The notes beneath the pieces are model-generated. The model was not told where the DNA came from, did not search any database, and worked only from the letters and a program-made list of their open reading frames with translations. Shown here piece after piece: positions 29,333-37,580 of a stretch of 64,000 nucleotides of DNA (its first letter is position 1; each line of letters starts with the position of its first letter). The DNA comes from Phycisphaeraceae bacterium (GTDB taxonomy: Bacteria > Planctomycetota > Phycisphaerae > Phycisphaerales > Phycisphaeraceae), in contig JAVKCD010000018.1 of NCBI GenBank assembly GCA_040222855.1, positions 1-64,000 of the forward strand, written 5' to 3'. The position numbers and the translations under genes are program-made.

Positions 29333-30436
29333 TCACCCACCCAGATAACGAGCATACAACGCCCGCGCCACCCCCGTTTGTTCCGTCCCCTTGATGAGCG
29401 CCCGACCGTCCGCAAACACCGTCAGCTCATACTCGCGATCACCCTCCTTCAACACCGCCCGCACCACAAACGTCGTCGCCTCAGCCCGACCATGCTCACG
29501 CAGCCGCTGCGCGCACGCCTCAAGATCAAGCCGCACCCCCTCCCGCGCCGGACTCACCTGCACCGCATGACGCCCACACAACACCACCGCCCCCGACTCA
29601 CCCTGCCCCTCCAAAAACCGATACCGCCCCCCACGCCCATCAACCCCCTCCTCAAGCGCAGCTACATCCACCTGCCGGAAACGATTCGTACTCAAATCTA
29701 CATGCAGCATCGTCCGCATCACCGATCCCCACTGCCCCGTCAGAATCTTGATCGTCTCCGCCGCCTGCACACTCGCCACCACCCCCACCACCGGCCCCAG
29801 CACCCCCGCCGTATCGCACGTCGCCGTCGACCCAGGCGGAGGCAACTCCGGAAAGATCGCCTCCAGATCAGGCCCCGCCACCCCCGCCACCTCCCACGCC
29901 CGATCCTCACCCCTCGTCCGAGGAAGCACCGGATACACCGCACCCGTCATCCCCACCGCTCCCCCATACAGATAAGCCACACCATGCTTCATCGCGACAT
30001 CATTTAGCAAATACCGCGTCTCAAAGTTATCCAGCCCATCCACGATCACATCCACCCCACGCCCCTCACCCACCAGCCCCAGCAGCCGCTCCACATTCCC
30101 CGCCGTCACATCCGCCACCACACCCTCCACACGCACCGACCCGTTGATCGCGCCCAGCCGCCGCCGCGCCGCCTCCGCCTTAGGCAGCCCCTCCGCCGCA
30201 TCCGCCTCATCAAACAGCACCTGCCGCTGCAGGTTCGTCACCTCCACCACATCCCGATCAATCACCACCACCTCACCCACACCCGCCCGCACCAACCACT
30301 CCGCCGACAGACACCCCAGCGCCCCGCACCCCACCACCACCACCCTCGAACCCGACAGCCGCCCCTGCCCCGCCTCACGCACACCCCCCAGCAGCATCTG
30401 CCGGTGATAACGCCATAGATCGTCCGTCGACTTCAC
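29333..30436 (-). CDS. E1-like adenylyltransferase, ThiF/MoeB family
   Basis: 367 residues from a GTG at 30436 (AGGA 8 nt upstream); a GTG at 30442 is the alternative. The nucleotide-binding motif is VVVVGCGALGCLSAEWLVRAG, read with the later ITP-type contacts RDVVEVTNLQRQVLF and DGLDNFETRYLLND, plus CDTAGVLGPVVG. Such enzymes adenylate the C-terminal Gly-Gly of ThiS/MoaD-like carriers before sulfur loading. There is no rhodanese domain; instead a C-terminal extension of about 85 residues with EYELTVFADGRALIKGTE ends in LGG. No ThiS/MoaD gene is adjacent. It heads the DinB-DinB-desulfurase unit. Confidence 0.88.
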   Translation of the reverse strand: MKSTDDLWRYHRQMLLGGVREAGQGRLSGSRVVVVGCGALGCLSAEWLVRAGVGEVVVIDRDVVEVTNLQRQVLFDEADAAEGLPKAEAARRRLGAINGSVRVEGVVADVTAGNVERLLGLVGEGRGVDVIVDGLDNFETRYLLNDVAMKHGVAYLYGGAVGMTGAVYPVLPRTRGEDRAWEVAGVAGPDLEAIFPELPPPGSTATCDTAGVLGPVVGVVASVQAAETIKILTGQWGSVMRTMLHVDLSTNRFRQVDVAALEEGVDGRGGRYRFLEGQGESGAVVLCGRHAVQVSPAREGVRLDLEACAQRLREHGRAEATTFVVRAVLKEGDREYELTVFADGRALIKGTEQTGVARALYARYLGG

Positions 30437-30455
30437 GAACACATCCTATCCCCAT

Positions 30456-30483
30456 AAAAAAACGCCGACCCAAAGGCCGGCGT
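30456..30483 (-). terminator. Intrinsic terminator downstream of rpsL-rpsG
   Basis: On the minus strand ACGCCGGCC pairs with GGTCGGCGT over TTTG with one mismatch, followed by seven T. It lies 52 nt after the rpsG stop and just before the start of the E1-like gene. Confidence 0.85.
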
Positions 30484-30535
30484 CTCGAAATCTCAATCTA
30501 CTCAGCCACCCAACGCAAGGGGGAGTGGGGGGGGG

Positions 30536-31009
30536 TCACCAGGCGAAGTGGGAGAACGCCTTGTTCGCGTCCGCCATCCGGTGCACCTGATCCCGCTTGT
30601 TCATCGCCTGACCCTCGCCACGCGAAGCGTCCAGCAGTTCCCGACCAAGACGCAGGTGCATCGGGCGACCCTTGCCAGCCCGCGCCGCATCAATGATCCA
30701 GCGAAACGCCAAACTCTGCTGACGCTTGCGATTCACCTGCATCGGCACCTGATAGTTCGAACCACCCACACGCTTCGACCGAACCTCCACCGAAGGCTTC
30801 ACATTGCTGATCGCCTTATGGAACACGTCGATCGCCGTCGGCTCACCCTTGGTCTGCTTCTCGATCTCATCCAACGCGCCATACACCACACGCATCGCTA
30901 CGGCCTTCTTGCCGTCGAGCATGATGCAGTTGATGAACCGCGACAACACCTTGTCCCCGTATCGAGGATCAGGACTAAGCTGCTTCTCAGACGCCGTAAA
31001 ACGACCCAT
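30536..31009 (-). CDS. rpsG: 30S ribosomal protein S7
   Basis: 157 residues, standard length. Family signatures include DPRYGDKVLSRFINCIMLDG, EVRSKRVGGSNYQVPMQV and the C-terminal region with MADANKAFSHFAW. S7 nucleates assembly of the 16S rRNA 3' domain and binds near the exit site. GAGG precedes the ATG. It follows rpsL by 31 nt; fusA and tuf, which usually follow, are absent, and a terminator lies downstream. Confidence 0.98.
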   Translation of the reverse strand: MGRFTASEKQLSPDPRYGDKVLSRFINCIMLDGKKAVAMRVVYGALDEIEKQTKGEPTAIDVFHKAISNVKPSVEVRSKRVGGSNYQVPMQVNRKRQQSLAFRWIIDAARAGKGRPMHLRLGRELLDASRGEGQAMNKRDQVHRMADANKAFSHFAW

Positions 31010-31040
31010 GGAGACCTCTAATATCGAGTTGCAAATCGGC

Positions 31041-31415
31041 TTACTTGCCGGTCTTCTTCACACCGTACTTCGAACGACCACGCTTGCGGCCATCCACACC
31101 AAGACAGTCAAGCGCACCACGCACAACGTGGTAACGAACACCAGGAAGGTCACGAACACGACCACCACGCACCAGCACAATCGAGTGCTCCTGCAGGTTG
31201 TGTCCCTCGCCACCGATGTACGCCGTCACTTCCTTGCCATTCGACAACCGCACACGAGCCACCTTACGCAGCGCCGAGTTAGGCTTCTTTGGCGTAACCG
31301 TCTTCACCTGCAAACAAACACCACGACGCTGCGGACTCTGATCCAGGTCCTTCACCTTCGACTTGTAAGCCGGGTCGCGTCGGGGATTGCGGATCAACTG
31401 ATTGATCGTGGGCAT
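31041..31415 (-). CDS. rpsL: 30S ribosomal protein S12
   Basis: 124 residues with the decoding-site signatures: [48 protein letters not shown] and [15 protein letters not shown]. The Lys of TPKKPNS, classic site of streptomycin-resistance changes, is wild-type. It is the first gene of a short rpsL-rpsG unit. A TATAGT hexamer (31468-31473) upstream may be its -10. Confidence 0.98.
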   Translation of the reverse strand: MPTINQLIRNPRRDPAYKSKVKDLDQSPQRRGVCLQVKTVTPKKPNSALRKVARVRLSNGKEVTAYIGGEGHNLQEHSIVLVRGGRVRDLPGVRYHVVRGALDCLGVDGRKRGRSKYGVKKTGK

Positions 31416-31467
31416 AAGCTCATCTCATCGTCTGGGGCCAACCCGTCGCGGTCGGCCGAGCCCAAAA

Positions 31468-31473
31468 CTATAA
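31468..31473 (-). promoter_or_regulatory. Possible -10 element for rpsL-rpsG
   Basis: Minus-strand TATAGT matches the sigma70 -10 consensus in five of six positions, about 55 nt before the rpsL start. No good -35 is found at 16-18 nt, so the call is tentative. Confidence 0.35.
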
Positions 31474-31539
31474 CAAGACACGACCCCAACCCGCAAACCA
31501 CAGCCTCCCTCAACCCCCAGAAACAGCAAAAAACACCGG

Positions 31540-32685
31540 TTAACGCCCTCTAACCCCCATGGCAGCTTGCAGTTGCGCCTCCAGACCCGAAGCCGCCACA
31601 CCCACCCCGTGCGCCTCAACCAACGCCGCATCATCCCCCGCACCCACGCCCCCAGCCTCCAACACCCCCCTCACCGCCTCTGCCCACACCCCCGCACCCG
31701 ATCCCCAAGCCACCACCCGCGTCCCCACGCCCGACCCCGGCACCCGATCAAGCCCCCCCACCCGATCCGAAACCACCATCGGCCGCCGCAGGCACAAACC
31801 CAGCGGAACCATCAACTCGCCCGCCCCGTCAAACGCCGGATGCACCACCGCATCCGCCGCACGAACCAGATCAGCCAACCGCCCAGGCGTACCCACCAGA
31901 CGAACAGAATCCCGCACCCCCAACCTTGCCACCCGCTCATTCAACCCGTAACCCACCCACGTCGCCAGCACCAGCACCACCGGCAACCCCGCCCGCACAA
32001 GCCGCTCATGCGCCGCCAGCACCGTCGCCAACCCATCCTCATCAGGCCGCAGCGACGCGAACACCACCACCTTCTGATCCGCCCCAATCCCCAGCGACTC
32101 ACGAAGCCGACCCACCCGCCGACCCGCCTCATCACCATCCACCAGCTCCAGCTCCAGCGGGGCCGCCAGACTCGCACTCGGCACCGCCGGACCATAAGCC
32201 GACGACGCCACCTGCGCCCACAGATCATCATCCATCGCCACCACACGCTTACTCGCCTGCGCCCGCAGCGCCGCCCGCTCCACCGACAACAACGCATGAA
32301 TCCCCGGAAACAAGGCCCGCCGCAGTCCACGCCCCGGCCGCACCCCACGCTCACGCTTCAACCCCACACGCCACAGACTCCGCGTCGGCACCATCACATC
32401 CGCCGACACCAGCGTCGTCACCGACAACGACACATCAAAGCGCTCCCGCGCCATCACGCCCCGCGCCCACCGCGTAAACCGCACCAACGCCACACTCTCA
32501 GGCCCCCGCCGCTTCCGCTCCATCACCACCACCCGATCACCCATCGGCGAATCACCCGCCGCCCAACCCGCCACCACACAAACCTCATGCCCGCGAGCCT
32601 CCAACGCCATCGCCACCGACCGCAGGTCCCCCAACCGCCACCACGGATAACCCCCCCACGTTGGCGTCACCCACAAAATCCGCAT
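31540..32685 (-). CDS. Glycosyltransferase, GT4-like (GT-B fold)
   Basis: 381 residues from the ATG at 32685, supported by AGGAAGG upstream. The N-terminal Rossmann half begins MRILWVTPTWGGYPWWRLGD with ALEARGHEVCVVAG. The C-terminal half has VVVFASLRPDEDGLATVLAAHERLVRAG, DSVRLVGTPGRLADLVRAADAVVHPAFDG and GLCLRRPMVVSDRVGG. Probably transfers a nucleotide-activated sugar to a surface glycan; donor and acceptor unknown. It diverges from the GT2 gene across 107 nt and shares wording with the GT4 gene at 33696, suggesting paralogy. Confidence 0.82.
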   Translation of the reverse strand: MRILWVTPTWGGYPWWRLGDLRSVAMALEARGHEVCVVAGWAAGDSPMGDRVVVMERKRRGPESVALVRFTRWARGVMARERFDVSLSVTTLVSADVMVPTRSLWRVGLKRERGVRPGRGLRRALFPGIHALLSVERAALRAQASKRVVAMDDDLWAQVASSAYGPAVPSASLAAPLELELVDGDEAGRRVGRLRESLGIGADQKVVVFASLRPDEDGLATVLAAHERLVRAGLPVVLVLATWVGYGLNERVARLGVRDSVRLVGTPGRLADLVRAADAVVHPAFDGAGELMVPLGLCLRRPMVVSDRVGGLDRVPGSGVGTRVVAWGSGAGVWAEAVRGVLEAGGVGAGDDAALVEAHGVGVAASGLEAQLQAAMGVRGR

Positions 32686-32792
32686 CCACAATCCTTCCTG
32701 CAACCAGCAGCCCTCGAAAGAGTAACCACAAAGCCAGCCGCGTTGTGTCAACGCGGCCACCAACACCCAAACCCATCCACTAACCTATCCCC

Positions 32793-33590
32793 ATGCCCAA
32801 CATCACCGTCCTCATCTGCTGCGCCAACGCCGCCGACACCCTCGAAGACGCCTGCCGCTCCGCCGCATGGGCCGATGAACTCCTCATCATCGATTCCGGC
32901 TCAACCGACAACACCGAGCAGATCGCCAGACAACACGCCACCCGCTACATCCAGGAACCCTGGCGCGGCTTCGGCGAACAGAAAATCTTCGGCGCCGCCC
33001 AGGCCCGCAACGACTGGGTCTTCATCCTCGACCACGATGAACAAATCGACACTCAACTCGCCACCACCCTCCAGAACCTCACCGACGCCGAACTCGACGC
33101 CATCGACGTCGCCCACGTCCCCAGAAAAAACTACATCTACAACCGACACGCCCGCGCCTGGGACCCCGACCACCAAACCCGCCTCATCCACCGCCACCGC
33201 GCCCGCTGGAACGATGACGTCCTTCACGACTCCTGCCTGCCCTCAACCCCAAACCGAGAAAAGCATCTCACCGGCGCGTTGCTCCACAAACGAACCTCCT
33301 CCGCCGGCTTCGAGGACTACTTCTCCGGCCGCCGGCTCGACGCAAGACTCCTCCTCGTCGCAAGACAGCAATACGAACAAGGCAAACGCGCCACACCCCT
33401 CGACATCCTCCTCCGCCCGTGGATGACGTTTCTAAAACTCATGCTCCTAAAGGGAGGGCTCCTCGACGGAACCTTTGGCGTCCTCGTCGCCCAAAAAACC
33501 GCTCTCACCACCCAACTCAAATACGCCGCCCTCTGGGCCGTCCAAAACGGACACGACACACAAAACCCCGACCGCTCCAAATCCATCTAA
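32793..33590 (+). CDS. Glycosyltransferase family 2, WaaE/KdtX-like
   Basis: 265 residues, GT-A fold. ITVLICCANAADTLEDACRS, then ELLIIDSGSTDNTEQIA and the donor-binding DWVFILDHDEQID. The later VPRKNYIYNRHARAWDPDHQ and DDVLHDSCL regions match the LPS core beta-1,4-glucosyltransferase (WaaE) subgroup. A C-terminal hydrophobic region may associate with the membrane. This gene runs opposite to the other sugar transferases. The intergenic hairpin copy at 33637 lies just downstream. Confidence 0.85.
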   Translation: MPNITVLICCANAADTLEDACRSAAWADELLIIDSGSTDNTEQIARQHATRYIQEPWRGFGEQKIFGAAQARNDWVFILDHDEQIDTQLATTLQNLTDAELDAIDVAHVPRKNYIYNRHARAWDPDHQTRLIHRHRARWNDDVLHDSCLPSTPNREKHLTGALLHKRTSSAGFEDYFSGRRLDARLLLVARQQYEQGKRATPLDILLRPWMTFLKLMLLKGGLLDGTFGVLVAQKTALTTQLKYAALWAVQNGHDTQNPDRSKSI

Positions 33591-33636
33591 CCAACACCAA
33601 TACCACCATCACCTCGACCGACCCAAGCTTGTCAAG

Positions 33637-33670
33637 AGCCGGGTGCCACGCACCTTCAGGTGCGTGCTCC
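33637..33670. repeat. Intergenic hairpin with head AGCCGGGTGCCAC (copy 2)
   Basis: The head AGCCGGGTGCCAC (33637-33649) runs into a perfect stem, CACGCACC (33647-33654) with GGTGCGTG (33659-33666) over TTCA. It sits in the 105-nt gap between the convergent GT2 and GT4 genes. No T-run follows. Confidence 0.6.
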
Positions 33671-33695
33671 ATCAACCTTCCCGCCCCTCAAACAC

Positions 33696-34856
33696 TCAGC
33701 GACCCGCCGCCACTATCTCCCCCTCCAACCGCTCCACATGCCGCTCCATCGAACACACCCCCGCCACCGCTGCAGCCGCCTCCGCGCACCCCCGCCTCAC
33801 CCCCTCATCACACAACTCATCCATCGCCCGCACCAACCCCGCCACATCATCGGCATCATCCACCACCCGACCACGCCACCGACCATCCGCCAACCCCTCG
33901 ATCGCCCCCGGCTCCACCAGATCACAAGCCCCGTTCGTCCGCGTCGTGATCACAGGCGTACCCGCCAGCAACGCCTCCGCCACCACCTTGCTCGCCGGAT
34001 CGTAATAACTCGGCAGCACCACAACATCCGCCCCCGCATACACCTCTCCCATCGCCCGACTCTCACCCACCAACCGCACCCGCCCTCCCACACCACACCG
34101 CTCCACCCACGCTCGCAAGCCCCGCTCCTCCGGACACACCATCACCAACACCGCCCGCTCATCCTTCACCAACTTCATCGCCGCCACCAACGGCCAACCC
34201 CCCTTCCGACGCACCGCATGCGCCGGAAACACAAACACCACCTCACCCTCCCCCACACCCCACACCGCTCGAACGCGCTCCCGATCACCCTCGCCCATCA
34301 CAGGTCGCTGCGCAGCGTTGGGGATCACCACCACCCGCTCCTCATCCACACCACCCGCCACCAACTGCTCCCGCATAAAACGACTCAGCGCGACAAACCG
34401 CTTCACCCCCGAGTCCCCAAGCGTCTCCGCCTCCGCCGCCCGCATCGCCCGCTGCTTCGGGCTCATCACCAGCCCCAGCCGCCGACCCAGCCGCCCCACA
34501 CCTCCCGCCTGCCAACGCAGCGCCGCACGATGCAAAAACCGATACACCCCCGCCCGCGGCTCCACCACCGCCGCCGACGCCAGCGTCGTCACCGACAACG
34601 ACCCCTCATACCCACCTCCCTTAATTAACCCCGCCACAAAACCCCGGTACCGCCACACCTCCGACCCCCTCTTGAGCTTCTGCATCCCCGCCGATTCGAT
34701 CCGCACCCCCTCGATCGCCGCCCCCTCCATCACCACGCCCGCCGCCAGCGTCACCTCATGCCCTCGATCCCGCAAGCCCTCCACCACCTGCTGCGTCGAT
34801 CGCTCCGCACCACCCTTCCCCGGATCAAAACGCTCAATCGTCACCAGAATCTTCAC
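33696..34856 (-). CDS. Glycosyltransferase family 4
   Basis: 386 residues. The GTG start overlaps the preceding heptosyltransferase-like stop by 4 nt (GTGA). MKILVTIERFDPGKGGAERS with GLRDRGHEVTLAAG forms the acceptor half. The donor half has VVFVFPAHAVRRKGGWPLV, AGADVVVLPSYYDPASKVVAEALLAGTPVITTRTNG, the GT4 EX7E-type signature (here with Lys before Val-Val-Ala-Glu-Ala). It resembles WaaG-type LPS core transferases. Translation is coupled to the GT9 gene, so both likely act on the same glycan. Confidence 0.86.
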   Translation of the reverse strand: MKILVTIERFDPGKGGAERSTQQVVEGLRDRGHEVTLAAGVVMEGAAIEGVRIESAGMQKLKRGSEVWRYRGFVAGLIKGGGYEGSLSVTTLASAAVVEPRAGVYRFLHRAALRWQAGGVGRLGRRLGLVMSPKQRAMRAAEAETLGDSGVKRFVALSRFMREQLVAGGVDEERVVVIPNAAQRPVMGEGDRERVRAVWGVGEGEVVFVFPAHAVRRKGGWPLVAAMKLVKDERAVLVMVCPEERGLRAWVERCGVGGRVRLVGESRAMGEVYAGADVVVLPSYYDPASKVVAEALLAGTPVITTRTNGACDLVEPGAIEGLADGRWRGRVVDDADDVAGLVRAMDELCDEGVRRGCAEAAAAVAGVCSMERHVERLEGEIVAAGR

Positions 34857-35887
34857 GCCTGATCCCCCTCAACCCTCAACACCCCCGCCGCCGCCTCAAA
34901 CACCTCCTCCACTGTGATCGCCCCCATCGTCCCCCCAGCAAACCCATCCCCTATCCGCCGCCGATCCCGCGCAATCACATGCACATCCCGATCAAACGGA
35001 ATCACCGTCCACTCCGGCCCCGTCGGACCAAACAACGTCACCACCGACGTCCCCACCGCCGCCGCCACATGCCGCGGGCCCGTGTCATTCGTCACCAGCA
35101 ACGCCGCCCGCTCCATCAGCGCCTTGAGCAAACCCACCGACAACCGACCCGTCACATCCACCACCCCCGTCTCCGACGACGCCACCACCTCCCCCGCAAT
35201 CCCCCGCTCCCCAGGCGACCCACTCACCAACACCACCACCCCAAACGTCTCCGCCAACCGATCCGCCAGCGCCCCATACCGCTCCGCAGGCCACCGCTTC
35301 ATCACCTTGCTCGCCCCAGGATTCAACACCACCACCCGATCCCCCGCACCCACACCAAGCGCCTCCAGCCGCTCCCCCATCTCTCTCCGCTGCGCCTCAG
35401 TCACCACCAACCTCATCGCCGACATCCCCTCACCGCCACCACCAAGCCTCCGCACCAGCCTCAAGTAGTAATCCACCGCCGGCTCCGCTGCCCACTTCCC
35501 ACCCTCTCGTCTCGCCTCCGCTCGATCCGTCAACAGCCACCCTCTCCCATCCCGCGCATACCCGATCCGTCGCGGAATCCCCGCCAGCCACACCACCAGC
35601 GCACTCCGAAAACTGTTCGGCAGCAGCAGCACCGCATCAAAACCCAGCCCCCGCAACCAGCACGCCTCCGCCCACAACCCCATCCCCGACCACCGACCAA
35701 GCCACCGATCCACACCCGCCAGCGGCTTGAACAACCCCCGCAACCCCCGAGGCGGATAACCCACCACCTCCCACTCATCCTCCGAAAACACCCCACGCAA
35801 CTCCGACAGCGCCACCGTCGCCATCACACCATCCCCCAGCCACGTCGGAAAATAAACCAGCAACCGCTTCCGGCCAGACCGACCCAT
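34853..35887 (-). CDS. Glycosyltransferase family 9, heptosyltransferase-like
   Basis: 344 residues from the ATG at 35887, which overlaps the upstream stop by one base (TGATG). LLVYFPTWLGDGVMATVALSEL starts the acceptor domain. The donor site has LNPGASKVMKRWPAERYGALAD and the family hallmark TNDTGPRHVAAAVGTSVVTLFG. It matches WaaF/WaaC-type ADP-heptose:LPS heptosyltransferases; the sugar is inferred. Position after a GmhB-like gene and before a GT4 gene supports a role in heptose-containing core synthesis. Confidence 0.9.
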   Translation of the reverse strand: MGRSGRKRLLVYFPTWLGDGVMATVALSELRGVFSEDEWEVVGYPPRGLRGLFKPLAGVDRWLGRWSGMGLWAEACWLRGLGFDAVLLLPNSFRSALVVWLAGIPRRIGYARDGRGWLLTDRAEARREGGKWAAEPAVDYYLRLVRRLGGGGEGMSAMRLVVTEAQRREMGERLEALGVGAGDRVVVLNPGASKVMKRWPAERYGALADRLAETFGVVVLVSGSPGERGIAGEVVASSETGVVDVTGRLSVGLLKALMERAALLVTNDTGPRHVAAAVGTSVVTLFGPTGPEWTVIPFDRDVHVIARDRRRIGDGFAGGTMGAITVEEVFEAAAGVLRVEGDQA

Positions 35888-36978
35888 CACGATGACCGCT
35901 CGTGCATCAACAACGCCACGATCGCACCCAGCTGAACCATCACACCCATCCACGCCCACCGCCAGAACAACTCGCTATCACCCGCCGCCATCCACAACGC
36001 CCCGATCACACACACCACCGCCACCACCTCCAACAACATCGCCACCAGATGCAAAGGCGACACCCCCGTCTTCACCACCCGCTGACTCCGCAGCTCACCC
36101 AGAATCTGCTTGAGCAAACGCCCCTCTGCCGTCACCTCCCCACGCCCCTCAACCCGACCGTCTTTCTCAACCTCCTCACGCTTGGCCTCATCCTTCTTCG
36201 CCTCGACACGCGGCTCCAACTCCACCTCCTCAACCTTCGGCCGCGACACCGACGGCAACACCGTCGTCACCGCACCACCCTCCCGCGGCTTCGCTCGCTC
36301 CGGCGCCTCCACACCCGCCGCCCGCGCCGCCGTCTCCAGATCCTCCTGCGTCAACGGCTCCTCCCTCGCCCGCTGAATCCGTGCGATCGCCGCCACGTCC
36401 CAACGCCGACCCCCTTGCTCCGCCTTATGAATCTCCTCCTGCACCTCCGGCTTACGCTGCTGAGCCACTATCCGCACCGCCTCCACCAACGACCCCGACC
36501 GGTACGCCGCCATCACCCCCGAACCCGCTGGCGGAACCACACCCTCCGACGCCGCATCCAACAAAATCGTCCGCACCCCACGAGCCAACCCCGCCTCAAT
36601 CTGATCCTCCTCCACACCAATCAACCAACTCCGACCCATATCGATATTCAGGTCCACCGCCAGCTGCTCAACCGATCCCGACAACGCCTCCGCCACCTTC
36701 ACCTTCCGCTTGCGACCCGCCACCACCGCCGCCGGATAACGACACACCTGATCAATCCGCGCCCCGTTCGCCGCGTCCTCGATCAACCGACCGATCTCCG
36801 CATCACGACGCCCCTCATCCGCCGTCTCAGGTGCCAGCATCACCACCCGATACCCCAGCCCACAGATCGACGCCACCGCCGACGCCGCCCCCTTCGCCAA
36901 CACAATCCGACCCTCCTCCGCCAACCGCTCATCAGCCAGAATCGCACCGTCCCGCGCTAAGAAAACCGCTGCTCGCAT
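35887..36978 (-). CDS. Degenerate GmhB-like HAD domain fused to a charged linker and two membrane helices
   Basis: 363 residues from the ATG at 36978. The N-terminus (MRAAVFLARDGAI) aligns by eye with the FLDRDGTI nucleophile motif of GmhB/HisB phosphatases, but the nucleophile Asp is Ala. In the C-terminal HAD motif, SWLIGVEEDQIEAGLARGVRT, the usual GD is GV. So the phosphatase core is probably inactive. Residues about 190-300 form a charged linker (many Glu/Lys/Arg). Two membrane helices follow (VAMLLEVVAVVCVIGALWM and WMGVMVQLGAIVALLM), with the C-terminus HERSS. Its place before GT9 and GT4 genes suggests a membrane scaffold or regulator for surface-sugar synthesis; inference. Confidence 0.75.
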   Translation of the reverse strand: MRAAVFLARDGAILADERLAEEGRIVLAKGAASAVASICGLGYRVVMLAPETADEGRRDAEIGRLIEDAANGARIDQVCRYPAAVVAGRKRKVKVAEALSGSVEQLAVDLNIDMGRSWLIGVEEDQIEAGLARGVRTILLDAASEGVVPPAGSGVMAAYRSGSLVEAVRIVAQQRKPEVQEEIHKAEQGGRRWDVAAIARIQRAREEPLTQEDLETAARAAGVEAPERAKPREGGAVTTVLPSVSRPKVEEVELEPRVEAKKDEAKREEVEKDGRVEGRGEVTAEGRLLKQILGELRSQRVVKTGVSPLHLVAMLLEVVAVVCVIGALWMAAGDSELFWRWAWMGVMVQLGAIVALLMHERSS

Positions 36979-37002
36979 CCCCACACAATACCCGCAGCCA
37001 AC

Positions 37003-37578
37003 TCACCCCGCCCCCACCAGCCGCCCACGGATCGCCTCATCCGTCTTCTCCACCGCCTTCGCCAAATCATCATTCACCACAAAAACGTCATAAACCCCGC
37101 TCGACTTCGCATCCCGGATCTCCCGCGTCGCCTCCGCAAAACGCCGCTGGATCTTCTCCTCCGACTCCCGCTTGCGCTCCCGCAGCCGCGTCAACAACGC
37201 CTCCTCACTCGGCGGCTCAACAAAAATCGCCAACGCCTCCGGGTAATGACCTTTCACCTGAATCGCCCCCTGCACATCAATCTCCACCAGGATCAAACGT
37301 CCCTCACCCAACGCCGCCTCCACCGGGCCCTTAGGCGTCCCGTAGCAGTTCCCAAAAACCTCCGCCCATTCCAACAACTCACCCGCCTCCACCGCCCGAC
37401 GAAAATCATCGTGACTCACAAACCGGTAATCCGCGCCATCCTTCACCGTCTGCTCACGAGTCGTTAGCGACACGCTCCACTCCGCACCCAAGCCCTCCCG
37501 CATCGCCCGCGCAATCGTCGTCTTACCCACCCCACTCGGTCCCGACAAAATCACCAGCAAGCCTCGTGTTTCAGCCAC
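37003..37578 (-). CDS. gmk: Guanylate kinase
   Basis: 191 residues from a GTG two nt after the pyrB stop; an ATG at 37626 would overlap pyrB by 46 nt and add residues not expected in the family. P-loop SGPSGVGKTT, then SLTTREQTVKDGADYRFVS, GTPKGPVEAAL and VEIDVQGAIQVK. Gmk phosphorylates GMP to GDP. It lies between pyrB and the sugar-transfer genes in one minus-strand run. Confidence 0.95.
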   Translation of the reverse strand: MAETRGLLVILSGPSGVGKTTIARAMREGLGAEWSVSLTTREQTVKDGADYRFVSHDDFRRAVEAGELLEWAEVFGNCYGTPKGPVEAALGEGRLILVEIDVQGAIQVKGHYPEALAIFVEPPSEEALLTRLRERKRESEEKIQRRFAEATREIRDAKSSGVYDVFVVNDDLAKAVEKTDEAIRGRLVGAG

Positions 37579-37580
37579 AC

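Noticed and set aside
30521-30535. G-rich run next to rpsG as a regulatory quadruplex
   Set aside because: It lies downstream of the rpsG stop, with too few separated G-tracts for a confident call; possibly simple low-complexity sequence.
31567-33426. A 619-residue plus-strand open frame across two glycosyltransferase genes
   Set aside because: Composition is Pro/His/Arg/Thr low complexity, and both underlying genes have strong family motifs in other frames.
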